DNA from: Acanthosepion esculentum
Taxonomy: Eukaryota > Mollusca > Cephalopoda > Sepiida > Sepiidae
DNA length: 64,000 nt
NCBI GenBank assembly: GCA_964036315.1
Contig: OZ038495.1
Span: 27,499,766-27,563,765, forward strand
Reading direction: 5' to 3'
Shown: positions 52,936 to 64,000 of the stretch, piece by piece
Numbering within the stretch: position 1 is the stretch's first letter
How the letters are laid out: the number at the start of each line of letters is the position of its first letter
Notes under the pieces: model-generated
The model's input: the letters and a program-made list of their open reading frames with translations, nothing else
Database searches by the model: none
What the model was told of the DNA's origin: nothing
Made by a program: the position numbers and the translations under genes

Positions 52936-54070
52936 CAGTGACACGCATAAGTATTGGATACATGTTATTTTCTGTTATAACTCTAGTTTATGTTCGCCAT
53001 TTTGCCTGATATTTGGTAAGTAATATCTTGTAAAGTTATTTTAGTTGTATGTGGAAGGAAAATTAAAAATATATATGGATGCGTGTATCTATACTAGAGT
53101 GTGTGTATATGCCTGTGTGTATATATTTATATACTGTGGCAGGAAACAAATATTATATAATAACTAAATATGCATTGAAAGCAAAAAAAATTAATTTAAA
53201 GAAATAAGTTCTATCTATCCATTTTAATGGTTTAAAAAATGTTCGTGCAATGCAAATGTCAGATTTTAAAACTTTAAATTGCTTTAATTCTCTATATTAT
53301 TCAAGTGGAATATTCTAGAATGTTCTAATAATGCCATCAGTAGTTCGCAAAAAGAACTGATTGTTAAGCTCTGGAAAGAAGCTAAGATTTACAGAAAATC
53401 TAAGACAACATGAATATTTCATTTACTACTATTGCAAGGTATTAAAACTCAAAACCGTTGAAAACCAAAGAAGAACAGTTGCTCAACGGAAGATTTCTTC
53501 AAGATCTTCGAGGAAATTAATTCCTCAAATTAAACAAAATCCAATGGTTACTCGTCAAGAGTTGCAGGATGATATGCTTCGGGAATCCGTGTCACTAAAC
53601 AGACAATAAGCAAAGAAATACATAGGAACAATCTAAAGTCATGATCCCCTCGGAAAACTCCACTGCTATTGAAAAGACATGGAGATACCAGTTTGAAAAT
53701 CGTTCGTCGCAATATATCAGTAATAGATGGTAGAATAAAATCCACAGCATATCAAAATATTTTGGAAGCAAATTTGATGATTTCGGTTGGAAAACATGAA
53801 CTTCCTCCTGATTGGATCTTCCAAGAAGATAATGAACCTAAGCACACTGAAAAATCTACAAAAAATGGCTTGCTAAAAATAATGTAAATATCATGAAATG
53901 TCCAAGTCAATCCCCAGATTTAAACCCAGTCGGTATTCTCTGGCATTATTTGAAAATCCAAATCAGTCGAGAGCTCCGGATCTGATGACCATATACGGAG
54001 AAGTATGGAACAAAATACCAACAAAAATTTGCAAATCATTAATTGAGAAGTACATGAAGTGCGTATATAT
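52936..54070 (+). mobile_element. Tc1-like transposon, decayed
   Basis: CAGTGACACGCATAAGTATT at 52937 resembles a Tc1-type terminus. The transposase remnant at 53331-54060 follows on the same strand. The 3' TIR is not found; the element ends at a (TA)n array. The boundary between 53040 and 53330 is unclear. Confidence 0.65.
53331..54060 (+). pseudogene. Tc1-like transposase pseudogene
   Basis: In shifting frames: MPSVVRKELIVKLWKEAKIY, then VTKQTISKEIHRNNLKS (HTH), AYQNILEANLMISVGKHELPP, WIFQEDNEPKHTEKS with the second catalytic aspartate, and SPDLNPVGILWHYLK where the usual NPIENLWHYLK glutamate is replaced by glycine. The segment holding the first catalytic aspartate is deleted, and stops are frequent. 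Confidence 0.88.
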
Positions 54071-54074
54071 GTGC

Positions 54075-54131
<57 letters not shown>
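54070..54131. repeat. (TA)n array
   Basis: TA run immediately after the Tc1 coding remnant. Confidence 0.95.
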
Positions 54132-54133
<2 letters not shown>

Positions 54134-54168
54134 CTAAGAAGAATTTGGTAATCCGTATAGGTAGTCCC

Positions 54169-54224
54169 CAAAAGGATGAAATCCTGAGAGCTCCCAAAAA
54201 GGATGAAATCCTGAGAGCTCAATG
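54169..54224. repeat. Short tandem duplication, about 27 bp, two copies
   Basis: AAAAGGATGAAATCCTGAGA with GCTC occurs twice. The unit contains the palindrome GGATGAAATCC. Confidence 0.9.
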
Positions 54225-55419
54225 TAAATCCAGAGCTAATAATTTAAAGGAAAAACAGACCACTTTAAGGCTCCATGTAATAATTTATTTCGCCAACCCC
54301 TTTATTAAAGACTCCACTTCCAAACGGTGAAACGAAAAATGATAAATGAAAATTGAAATGAACTTATACACTTTTGATGTGTAGTATGAAGTTTATGTAA
54401 TTTAACAGAGGTGGGTAATGCGGTGTAGTGTGAGAGACATGATCGACTTTAGAGAGGGTTTACTTTAATATTTCTATCTATCATACTTAATATTAAGGTG
54501 GGGGCAGACATTGACCTATTTAATCGGTTAACTTAACGGAAGTGATATATTGAGAGGGAAGGGGGAGAAAAGAGAAAGAAAGAAGGGAGGGGGAAGTAGA
54601 GAGAAAGAAGCTGTCATTAAGTTTTGCTAAGCGACAGTAGGAGAGATACCTTTAGCAATTTATGTAAAAAATATTTTAATGTTTGATAGTAATTTAATTT
54701 TTAAAATCACAGAAGAAATTAAATTGATATTTGCTAGCAATCTAAAGTTCTAACCCTTTTAACAAATAATTTAGGGATTTAATATTATTTAAATAGTATA
54801 TTTAAAAATACATTCATAGAAAGTACATTACAACTAATTATTTAAATTATAACAGTTTATTTATATTAATCTTTCAATATTGTAAATGATTGTTAAGGCA
54901 ACATCTCTATCAGTTTGAGTCTAATTCATAAATGTAATTAAAAACTATTTTTAGATGGGTAATTTTTTTTTACTTAAGGTTTTGGTCTTCTATTAAGATG
55001 GAGTAATGATTGAAGGCGATTATTAAATATTTTGTTTTATCATATACATATATATCTATTATTCATACACTTACGTAAATTACATATATACATATGTTCA
55101 TTTACATGTGCAATTACACCCATAGTTACAAACACATGATACACAGGTACTCGTGTACTTTCATATATCAGTACTTACATATATGTTTTCAATACCTTAC
55201 ACATATTTATATTTATATCTCTTTAAATCTTACATAAAGTTCACAGTTAATGTTTAACGTTAGGTGATGACTTAAGTTTATAAATATCAAAGTAAATATT
55301 ATTAATTTTAACATTTTACTATTTAAATTTAAATTAATTTATCAATTTAAACTGAAATTACCTCCAGCTGATAAAAAACGTTAATAAAGGAACTTTAATG
55401 CCTTCCCTTAGAATACCTT

Positions 55420-55423
<4 letters not shown>
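54225..55423. other. Unassigned AT-rich sequence with a purine tract
   Basis: 54550-54612 is almost entirely G and A on the plus strand. About 55040-55230 is TACATA-rich. No gene recognised. Confidence 0.5.
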
Positions 55424-55484
<61 letters not shown>

Positions 55485-55727
55485 AATACCCAAAAAACAA
55501 TTTATAATCATAAACACCTACACGTGGATACTTATTTATATTACTATATTTTACATATACTAACACTCATTACATATACTAACACACAAATATTTACATT
55601 TATATATACACATATTTACATGCACAGACTACATGTAATCCTATATATATGACACGATATCGATATACGCACAGATACATATATATACATATATACACGG
55701 ATACATCCAAGCACATATACACACATA

Positions 55728-55800
<73 letters not shown>

Positions 55801-55960
55801 ATATCTACCTAAATTTTTGGATACACCTATACACACACACACATATATATCTATACACATACATATATTCACACATATGCATATATATATATATACACAT
55901 ACATACATACCCATCTTACATATACGCCTTACACATAAAATTACATGTCAATGTTCAAGA
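55424..55960. repeat. (TA)n arrays and cryptic CATATA repeat
   Basis: (TA)n at about 55424-55478 and 55730-55797, with CA/TA-rich sequence between and to 55960. Confidence 0.9.
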
Positions 55961-56067
55961 TCGTCTACATATTTGTATATATACAATTATGTGTCCTCAC
56001 CATGTGTGCATATAATCAATTCCAAAACCAAAAATTCCATAATACTTTCCTTTCTATATGGTTATTT

Positions 56068-56618
56068 CTAAATATATTTAGTTAGATTGGGGTGTTTTTT
56101 GTGTCTACATTTCGAAATCAATTCGTAATGTTGGTTCAGTAATATGTCCGGATCTTTATGTTTTATTATTAGGATCTTCTCTTTTATACACAGGTCGCAT
56201 CCATATCTGAAATGTATTGAAGTTCTGGCTCTCGAGATGATTCTCCATTTTACTTGTGGAGTTAAGCTGCTCTCCACCAAATCCCAATAACGTTACGACA
56301 GTGCTGTATGGTGTTTTTTTTTTATCTATTTGTGAAGCACTGGCGATGGTTATAAAACCTTGGTTTCCAATTTCCCACCGATATTCCTATATATATCTTT
56401 TTTTGTTCGATATTTTCCTTGGGAAAAACTGTAGCTTCATATATCACGTTATTCGCCATGCATATTCCTTCAACTGGACAATCGGATCCTGTCCTACAAT
56501 TACAGGTAGATGTTTTCGTCCGGTTTGTATTACGATCCTTTTGTAGTTGATTGTCATGAAATTCTGTCATAATTTTGCTATTGTGGGAACTAATGATTTT
56601 TCTACATTGCTCATGCAA
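56068..56618 (-). pseudogene. PLE GIY-YIG endonuclease remnant
   Basis: TCNCRTGSDCPVEGICMANN is the cysteine-rich leader, VIYEATVFPKE and KKIYIGISVGNWKPRFYNH the GIY-YIG core (about 56475-56350), and after a frameshift KWRIISRARTSIHFRYGCDL and LNQHYELISKCRHK the C-terminal zinc-like motif. These match the Neptune/Penelope-type endonuclease with upstream CxC...C...C. Confidence 0.88.
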
Positions 56619-56869
56619 GAGAAACTAATCTTTAAATTCATTTTGTTGAACATTTATCCATTGTGCCATGTGTCCTAAAGGCTCTGGTTAGATCCAGTGA
56701 CAGGAATCAAAGAGTGTGAGGTCAATACTTGGTTAAGGCAGTGGAGAACTTACAGAGGGAAATTAACAGGAGATAACTGATAACTGACATCCATTAAACA
56801 TGGCACGTGAAACTAGAACAGTCTACCCCAGTTAGCGAAATAAAGGGTCCAGTTCGACATTTTAACCAC

Positions 56870-56902
56870 CTGAACAAGGCCGGAGCGTACAACGGCTGAA
56901 AC
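56870..56902 (+). ncRNA. Hammerhead-like core, degenerate
   Basis: CTGAACA (56870-56876), stem II GCCG/CGGC around GAGCGTACAA, GAAAC (56898-56902), then GTT. The G at core position 8 is changed to C. Same family as the fold-back at 28682-28878, including the following GACAAAGATGAG. Confidence 0.5.
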
Positions 56903-57137
56903 GTTATGATAAACATGGCGACAAAGATGAGGACAATAGTCCGAATAATGTAAATAATGTACATAATACCTCATCTCAGAAATATAGACAGGTCTTACAT
57001 GTCACCTTTCTAAGCAGAATGCGAGTAATAAACATTTATTAACTCATAATTTACAAGAACATTTAAGGAAAATTAAGATATATATGTGTGTATTTATACA
57101 TATATATATGTATGTGTATGTATATGTGTGTGTGTGT

Positions 57138-57690
57138 TTATGGAAAAGAGGAAGAATCTTTCATGCAGTAACTATTATAATATTCTAATACGGGTTGTAA
57201 TAGTGTGTCAATCCATTTGGCAACCTTCTGTTGAGCTGACCCCAACATAGACAGAATTGGTCTCAGCGGGGTACCTGCATTATGGGTTTTAGCCAAACAG
57301 TATAAATGGGAACGCGAAGGACTAATTTCGTTAGCTATGTCAGAAGGTTGGACACCAATTTTTTTACCCATTTGTCTAATTTTCTCTGAAATCTATTTTC
57401 TAATGTCACTGTTGAATGTAAACTATCCACAGGACCTAATTTGATAAATTTTGATTGTCAACATTTTATCAACATAATCACGTTAACTAGAACTCCTGAA
57501 CGTTTGTCATGTCTAGTGATTACAAGCGATTCATTCTGACGAAGTGATTTAATAACAGAGTAGTTTTCTCTGCGCCATTTGAATTCAGAGTGCGAAATAG
57601 TTTTTCTAGCATAGCAGTGGGCAAGATCATTAAGTCTGGCCTACAGATTACGGTATCCTCAGTCGATTTTAATCAAATAAACTGTTAACG
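57138..57690 (-). pseudogene. PLE reverse transcriptase fingers remnant
   Basis: LYCLAKTHNAGTPLRPILSM followed by LGSAQQKVAKWIDTLLQPVL matches the (Y)GLPKxHK-x-PLRPI-x-S block of Penelope-type RTs. Upstream in other frames: KFIKLGPVDSLHSTVTLENR and ITRHDKRSGVLVN (usually DKGGGVV). Motifs A to C are absent. Confidence 0.82.
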
Positions 57691-57699
57691 CTTTATTTT

Positions 57700-58289
57700 T
57701 TAATAAAAACAAATGAACCCTATATTATTTAAAAAAAAAATAAACAAACTCCAGACGTTGGGTGTAATATAAAGGGAGGACGTGGCTTTTTAATCTCAGA
57801 ATTCGTGGGAAATTGAGCTCCAATTTCGCATTTATTCCTATAGATTCCCTAAAATAGGTTTTACTTAATTAGCTATTATGTTTCTCTAACTCTTCAAATG
57901 TTGAATGTATAACTAATTCGAATTTCTATTTACCCATCTTTACACTATATTAATTTTACTGTTTTCAGTAAACACAGGTTTAATCGGTCACTCTGGCCGG
58001 AACATTATGTAGATTTGGCGACGAAATTCCAATTTATTACCGGTGTATGGTCACCTGTCTTAATCTCTCAGTAAAATTTTGAGAGTGCCGTGTCATTTGC
58101 ATATTGCTTATTGTTAAGAATTATTTTATTATTTATTATCATTTTATTATTTATTATTATTTTATGGTGATAATCACGGGTTTTTCAAACCGATATAAAA
58201 TTTTGTCGCGCCATATTTAATGTTAGTCTTGGCGATGACGCCTTTATACATACATTTATAATTTATTGAACAGTTGTTTTTTTTTGTTG
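57700..58289. other. Unassigned AT-rich sequence
   Basis: No gene recognised. A short TTATTTATTATCATTT low-complexity stretch is at 58120-58165. Confidence 0.4.
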
Positions 58290-59870
58290 GGGGGGTGACA
58301 ATTACATTTTTTCCTGAGATAATATTGTTATTGAGGTTGTCTAAGCATTTGCTTAATTTTACATTATTATGCTGTGCTATATGCTGCTCAAGGTTTTTGT
58401 TGTATCTGTAGCTAATCTTAATATTGATCTTATTGAAGATTTTGTTGAGTAAATAGTTATGGTTAAAATTTTTGTTGAATAAATTTCGGAAAATCTTACC
58501 GATGTTTGTTTTGATATTAATGTTAAAAGGTGAGTTAAACCAAATATGTTACGTTTTCTGTTATGTTTATTATTGGCATTCTTAATAATGTTTGAAATGT
58601 ATCCTAATTTAACTTTTAATTTTATTTAGTGTATCTACATATTATTTAGTTTTATATTTGTCAAAAATAATTTTGTTGCTTAACTTAGTTGGGAGTCTGT
58701 GTTGTACAGATTTGTGCAAGTTATTTAAGATTCCAGGTGGGTGGATGAATTCTTTGCTAATGTATATATGGTTCTAAAGCTCTTTAGTATGTGACATTTG
58801 TACTCCTCTCTATAGGTCGAAAATAGTATCCAGAAAGTTTATCACCTTGGTGTTGATGTTAGTGGTGATATTCAGTACGTTATACTTGAAGATCCTAAAT
58901 CGGTCTGTTTGTTGTTGGTTGGTTTTACGTTGGATGATAACTCCGCCGTCTCTGTCCAGACCAGTGTTCTTACTATCGAAAATATACCTAATTCTTCACA
59001 GTAGCACAATGCCAACCAATTCGCAAGCTTCTACGGTATCGAACGCTTCTATTGCTTTAGAGAACTTTGGATTGTCTTTTTTGGTCCACATAGAACATCG
59101 TGATATAGAATGGATTTCTGGGCTGGCTTAATAATCTTGATTTCCTGGTCGGTGATGGTGCAATAATTCCTGACCAGGGTGATAGCAGCTATTAACAATT
59201 GATAGCATCTTCAATATTCTTCCATTGGTTGATTTATGTGGCATTCCTAGTGTATTTGGAAGCTCGTTCTAGTGTGGACTTGTTGATTTTACTTATATTA
59301 TTCTTGGAAGGGTTAAGAAATCGGAATTCCGGGTTGTTGGGGAAATTATCTTTATTGTCCTTAACGGTAATAAAAGCCTTTTGCTTATGTATAGCTTATG
59401 CGCCCTGTCATCGATCTTAAGTTTAGTGGCTGTAATTCGTCCCTCGGTGTTAATATCATTTTCCCATTCAGCTGGGGCTTTCATATATATTTTATTAACT
59501 TATTTGCAGATAGCTTTGTGGTAGCCGTCGACGTTGCAGTAATAGAGATTGCGAGATTTATCAGATTTGTAAATGATTTTATTAGTATTACATATCTTGG
59601 CAATGTCTTCTTTTTTTCATATTTCGCTGTAGGTTGTTATATTTGGTTGCGTGTTTAATTCTACTTATTGCAGAGAAAAAGTTTTTTTTTCATATTCCAG
59701 GAGAAGATCATCGCTAGGTGGGGTTTTTCTGGAACTTAAATCCAAAGGAGTCGAAATATGCACATTCGTTGTGGTGTACCCTTTTGGCGAAAAATGACTT
59801 CCGTCTCATTCTACTCACGACACTCACATTTTTGTGAAATAAGCTGAGTTCATATTGCTTCTTTTCAAGG
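58290..59870 (-). pseudogene. Reverse transcriptase pseudogene, PLE-like or unclassified
   Basis: In broken minus-strand frames: FDSFGFKFQKNPT (59760 region), KAFITVKDNKDNFPNNPEFR and FLNPSKNNISKINKSTLERA (59400-59270), ITDQEIKIIKPAQKSILYHD, NTGLDRDGG, FRIFKYNVLNITTNINTKV and NFLDTIFDL. The order matches an RT family found in cnidarians, sponges and arthropods in which the catalytic box is YRDDG; here it is DRDGG, so an aspartate is lost. I place it near Penelope-type RTs only tentatively. Confidence 0.7.
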
Positions 59871-60142
59871 ACGAAGACGTCTTTGGTGGAGTAGTTCAGA
59901 ATAAACCAGTAACGTATGTGGTAAAGCATATAGCTCAGTGTACACCAAACATAGTACTTAACATAAAGGAGCAATTTATAGGTATAAATGTTGATATAAA
60001 CGAAATAATTAGCTATTAACAACTGTATTTAGCTTGCTTTAGCCTTCCTCCAATGAGAACCAGTATTTTTAAAAGACAACCGCAATAGATCGTGCCTGAT
60101 GTTTTGGTAAAACCATGAAAATTTAAGTTGTACTATAAACAT

Positions 60143-60144
<2 letters not shown>

Positions 60145-60208
<64 letters not shown>

Positions 60209-60235
60209 TTACGCAACCATATATATATGTATGTG

Positions 60236-60278
<43 letters not shown>

Positions 60279-60292
60279 CACTATTGATATAC

Positions 60293-60325
<33 letters not shown>

Positions 60326-60471
60326 TTGCACTATTGACGATTGCACTAGCATGAAACAGACTGTCGCCTCTAAGTGTTGACTTCTATGTTCACTTTTATA
60401 TTTACACACGCTCTATCTCTGATATTGAACACTTTATCCCATAAATATAGCACACTTTAAGACTATATTTC

Positions 60472-60549
<78 letters not shown>

Positions 60550-60567
60550 TGTGCCTATATATGTTTG

Positions 60568-60611
<44 letters not shown>

Positions 60612-60655
60612 CGTGTGTGTGAGTGCATATATATATCTGTGCGTGTGTATATATA
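60145..60655. repeat. (TA)n arrays with TG interruptions
   Basis: (TA)n at about 60145-60207, 60243-60330, 60473-60545 and 60575-60609. TATATTGCACTATTGA occurs twice (about 60272 and 60322). Confidence 0.93.
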
Positions 60656-61002
60656 CAGGGTGTATCAAAAATACATTTTCAAATTTTGTTTGTGGATCCC
60701 TCCCACCAAAACAATGACTAAAGTCCATATAAATATATATCCATAAGTCCTTCGTTTTTTTGTTTTTTGTTTTATTTTGTTTTTTTGTTTCTTTTGTTAT
60801 TAAATTTAAAATTTACGGCAGACGCTGTTAAATGCACAATCCAAGATAATTACTCCATAGTCAGCAACAAAGGTTGGTTGGCTCGGCTGTCTTCGTCTGG
60901 AAACGCAATCTAATACAGACGTGCAGCCTTGCGTACATGAACATTTAGGCGGCCATATGTAAAAATCATATCTGCCTGCTCACGATATGAATACCTTGGC
61001 AT
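60656..61002 (-). mobile_element. Tc1-type transposon fragment
   Basis: CAGGGTGTATCAAAAATAC at 60656, preceded by TA, is a typical terminus. A transposase N-terminal remnant follows on the minus strand at 60880-61002. The other TIR is not visible, so the true extent may be larger. Confidence 0.6.
60880..61002 (-). pseudogene. Transposase N-terminal HTH remnant
   Basis: The minus strand starts MPRYSYREQADMIFTYGRLN, then RKAARLY, a stop, and FPDEDSRANQ. This matches the (E/Q)xxDM(I/V)xxYG...A...(R/L)YxxxFP helix-turn-helix leader common at the start of IS630/Tc1-type transposases in arthropods and molluscs. Confidence 0.7.
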
Positions 61003-61235
61003 TGTTAAACGGAACACTTCCCCGTTAACTCACTGCTACAACCGTGGAACGTCGAAGAATGATTACACGAATGGCAAATGTAACCTAGTGTACACGGCAA
61101 CACACCACTATCTATCATAAACTTTCTTTAAATTTTAGGAGTTAAGAACGAAATATTTGTTGACATACATACGTTTTGGTGTTAGGAGCAGGCTCAAAAT
61201 GTGTAAAACTAATTTTCATAGTCCCAACATATATA

Positions 61236-61311
61236 TTAGGTTGGTGCAAAAATAATGTCGTTTTTTGACGTTCAACTTCATGTGAGAAAACGACATTATT
61301 TTTGCACCAAC

Positions 61312-61315
<4 letters not shown>
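61236..61315. mobile_element. 80-bp mariner MITE
   Basis: The 29-bp TIRs TTAGGTTGGTGCAAAAATAA plus TGTCGTTTT (61236-61264) and their exact complement (61287-61315) enclose 22 bp. TA lies on both sides. The size and outer bases closely resemble the human MADE1 element derived from an Hsmar1-type mariner, so the source is a cecropia-subfamily-like mariner. Confidence 0.95.
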
Positions 61316-61359
<44 letters not shown>

Positions 61360-62330
61360 TGTGTGTATATATATATAAGTATGTATGTATGTATGTATGT
61401 ATTTATCTGTGTGTTATATGTATGTATGTGTGTATATATATGTATGTACGTTTGTATATATATATATATACTCATATATATGTATGTACGTTTGTATATA
61501 TATAAATATATATGTATGTACGTTTGTATATATATATGTATATACACATGTATGTTTGTATCTTAATATGTATGTATGTACATGTACATATATATATATG
61601 TATGTTTGTATATATATATGTCTGTATGTGCATATATATATATGTTTTCTATGTGTATATATATGTATATATATGTATGTATGCGTGTATATACATGTAT
61701 GTATCTATATATACATATATATGTGTATGTGTGTATATATAAGTGTGTATATATATATATGTATATATATATGTGTGTATGTAATATATCTCCGTGTATA
61801 TATATGTGTATATATGTGTATACATGTGTGTGTTTATGTATATATATGTGTATATATGTGTGTGTATATATGTGTGTGTATAAATATATCTATGTGTATA
61901 AATATATGTATGTGTATATATGTTTGAGAATGTACATATATATGTGTGTATGTATATATATACATGTATATATGTGTTTATATATATGTGTGTGTGTATA
62001 TATACATATGTGTTTACATATATATACATCTGTGCATTTATGTCTGTATATATAAACATATATACATGTGTATATGTATATATATATACAGATTATATAT
62101 ATATGTTTGTGTATATACATATGTGTGTATATATACATGTATATGTGTGTACATATACATATATATATGTGTGTATATACATATATGTGGGTTAGTGCAT
62201 TTACATATATATATATATGTGTCTATACACATATATATGTGTGTTTGTGTATATATTAATATGTGTGCATATACATATATATATATATGTGTGTGTGTGT
62301 TTGTATATAAATATGTGTGTGTGTCTGTGT
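61316..62330. repeat. Kilobase cryptic TA/TATG/TGTA repeat
   Basis: Pure (TA)n for about 40 bp directly after the MITE, then 0.95 kb of irregular TATGTG/TACGTTTG repeats. Long frames on both strands encode only low-complexity Tyr/Ile/Val/Cys strings. Confidence 0.95.
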
Positions 62331-62466
62331 AAATTAAGTTACCTCCTTTACATTGCGGTCAATGTTTAAATTAACTGGGCACATTCATGTAGATGCACGA
62401 ATATATCTATATGCCTAAATTATTCAACCATACTTGCTTGAATGACGATGTAATGCCTAATTATAT

Positions 62467-62511
<45 letters not shown>

Positions 62512-62710
62512 TGCTTGCTACCTATGCAAGCGCGATCTGTGGAAGCGAGCACTTTATAATAGTATTCAAATTTAGGCTAAAATCCGGGAATGAATGCAAG
62601 CCAAAATAATGTCTAAACTGCAATTCGACCTGAATTCTGAAAAACTCACCTTGCAAAGGGATGCATGCTAACAGAATGTGGCACAGAATTCAAAAGTTAC
62701 ATTAGAATAG

Positions 62711-62713
<3 letters not shown>
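62331..62713. other. Unassigned sequence with a (TG)n run
   Basis: (TG)n at about 62468-62515; the rest has no recognised feature. Confidence 0.6.

Positions 62714-62765
<52 letters not shown>
62714..62765. repeat. (TA)n array
   Basis: Uninterrupted TA repeats. Confidence 0.95.
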
Positions 62766-62769
<4 letters not shown>

Positions 62770-62860
62770 GTTTTTTTTAAGTGTGATTTAAGTTTAAGCG
62801 TGTCATGATTTTATCTTTTTCTTCCAGATGTAACAACTTAATTCTTTGGCAATTTCAACC

Positions 62861-62956
62861 ATGGAAAGAATAATAATCAAACAACGTGTTGAATTTATCG
62901 AAGCCTATTACGAAAATGGGCGTTCAAACAGAAATGCATTTCGCCCACTTTGTTAG
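62861..62956 (+). pseudogene. Transposase N-terminal remnant
   Basis: Thirty-one codons from ATG to TAG: MERIIIKQRVEFIEAYYENG then RSNRNAFRPLC. The QRVxxIxxYYENGRSxxxxFRxL pattern is the first helix-turn-helix of Tc1/mariner-type transposases. No further domain follows; LINE sequence begins at 62974. Confidence 0.6.
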
Positions 62957-62973
62957 AATTGAAATACTGAAAG

Positions 62974-63273
62974 ATGTGCAGAACTGCAATAATCTATCTT
63001 ATATATTATAAGTCTGCCAGTCGTCCTTGGTTTGAATATTGCTGCCATATATGTTCTGGTGTTTCTGCGATATATTTAGAGATTTGTGTTAAAATACAAA
63101 GAAGAAACTGCAATGTTACTGGTCTTGATCTGGCATCTCGGCTTCCTTCACGTTACCGCAGTAGGAAGTCAGCTTTCCTGTGCCTTTTCTATAGATACTT
63201 TCATGATATTTTTTCTGATGTATTTTCATCTATGGTTCAAAGACTTTATGAATGTAAGCGTGTTTTAGATTAG
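62974..63273 (+). mobile_element. LINE fragment, same family as 18.1-21.1 kb
   Basis: Encodes WFEYCCHICSGVSAIYLEIC, VTGLDLASRLPS and SAFLCLFYRYFHDIFSDVF, matching the C-terminal region of the minus-strand LINE (EYCCHLWSGAP..YLKVLNEIQ; GPDLASRLQSLAHRRAVAPL). Strongly diverged; the RT core is absent. Confidence 0.8.
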
Positions 63274-63398
63274 CGATAAAATCTTCCAGTTGAATTGGCT
63301 AAATATAACCATAGGTTCTGACGTAAACTATAATAAGTTAGAAGTATTCATTACTATTTCTCTAGTAATTTAATCTTCAATGTCAGTAGCTCTATCAA

Positions 63399-63401
<3 letters not shown>

Positions 63402-63441
<40 letters not shown>
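63402..63441. repeat. (TA)n array between two LINE fragments
   Basis: Ends exactly at the start of homology to the second LINE type. Confidence 0.95.
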
Positions 63442-63442
<1 letters not shown>

Positions 63443-63666
63443 TGCGGAAATTCAAATTTCTGGGAAGTGTTCTGACAGATTCCACGCAACGGTGGTATGG
63501 TTCTACAAAAGGATGTACTGAGCGTTTGAGCAACGATGAGGTTTTGGAGAGAATGCAAACCAGGAAGAAGCTTATACTTAACATCTTTGGTAACAAAGAA
63601 AAGAGTATTGAACTGATATGTGATAACTGTCCTCCTTTACGGCAGCGAATGTTGCACGACACATAA
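63442..63666 (+). mobile_element. LINE fragment of the second type
   Basis: RKFKFLGSVLTDS then, after an internal deletion, WYGSTKGCTERLSNDEVLER and MQTRKKLILNIFGNKEK, corresponding to the thumb region also seen at 25795-26465. Confidence 0.75.
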
Positions 63667-63873
63667 GAAGTAATCCAAATTTTCTTGGACTTGTGGAGAA
63701 ATGTTCTTGTGCTTAAGAGGTAACTAAACAATTAGAATTGTTCAGACAAAGGGCGAAGGAAGGAGGTCATTGTTCTTATGTTTTTATGATCTCTGTATTT
63801 TTAAACCTATCTCATTATTGTGTATTGTGTATGCGTGTGTGTTTTTGCAAGTATGTATATACATATTTCTTCT

Positions 63874-63875
<2 letters not shown>

Positions 63876-63959
<84 letters not shown>

Positions 63960-63960
63960 T
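63876..63960. repeat. (TA)n then (CA)n microsatellite
   Basis: TA run of about 75 bp ending in CACACA, close to the window edge. 63667-63875 is unassigned. Confidence 0.95.
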
Positions 63961-64000
63961 TCCTTTGCTGTGTAGGGTTTGTGTGTGCCTGTGTGTGAGT

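Larger units (their letters stand above)
56068..57690 (-). mobile_element. Second Penelope-like element, gutted
   Basis: The minus strand holds an RT N-terminal portion (about 57690-57138) and, 0.5 kb on, a GIY-YIG endonuclease (56618-56068). The RT palm is missing, replaced by unrelated sequence that includes a hammerhead-like core at 56870-56902. The GIY-YIG type differs from the PLE at 45 kb, so these are two lineages. Confidence 0.8.

Noticed and set aside
51933..53023. Overlapping open frames of up to 245 codons rich in Tyr, Ile, Cys and Val
   Set aside because: They are translations of TA/TATG/TGTA repeats, occur in several frames and both strands at once, and have no domain.
61385..62332. 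Long frames on both strands after the mariner MITE
   Set aside because: Same low-complexity TATGTG origin; no start context or motif.

Overview
ORGANISM. The window looks like repeat-dominated, intergenic or intronic DNA of an animal, most likely a mollusc and plausibly a cephalopod such as an octopus. This is inference from repeat content: dozens of long (TA)n arrays, tRNA-derived SINEs, APE-type LINE fragments, Penelope-like elements (PLEs), Tc1/mariner, hAT, piggyBac-like and Helitron remnants, all in AT-rich DNA. I see no bacterial features and no convincing host protein-coding exon. Nearly all long open frames are either microsatellite translations (Tyr-Ile runs) or pieces of transposable elements. 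LAYOUT. 0-9 kb: tandem and inverted repeats, (TA)n arrays, two hammerhead-ribozyme-like sequences and a LINE 3' end. 9-16 kb: Tc1/mariner remnants and SINE heads. 16-21 kb: a pyrimidine-rich stretch, then a 3-kb frameshifted LINE on the minus strand. 21.5-25.4 kb: a 5S-like/tRNA-like composite SINE, then a 3.0-kb hAT-type non-autonomous element stuffed with fold-backs and (TA)n-CTAAATCCACAT satellite. 25.8-26.5 kb: a second type of LINE. 28-36.5 kb: three tandem arrays (39 bp, 36 bp with a 360-bp higher-order repeat, 26 bp), a Helitron-like element and a small TIR element. 37-44 kb: SINEs, two MITEs and a decayed LINE. 44.2-47 kb: a PLE on the minus strand with reverse transcriptase, GIY-YIG endonuclease and a hammerhead-like motif beyond its 3' end. 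48-54 kb: a hAT MITE with target-site duplication and Tc1-type elements. 56-60 kb: two more decayed retroelement genes. 60-64 kb: kilobase-scale cryptic TA/TG repeat, an 80-bp mariner MITE and LINE scraps. COMMON THREAD. Two patterns recur. First, many elements end exactly at (TA)n arrays. Second, several fold-back repeats carry CUGANGA ... GAAA cores. In the best cases (about 22.96-23.06 kb and 23.40-23.57 kb) stems I, II and III and a cleavage triplet can be drawn, so they look like hammerhead ribozymes arranged as inverted pairs. Hammerheads are known in PLEs and in small retrozyme-type retroposons; the inverted-pair arrangement beside (TA)n is what I consider most worth testing here. All element genes appear broken.
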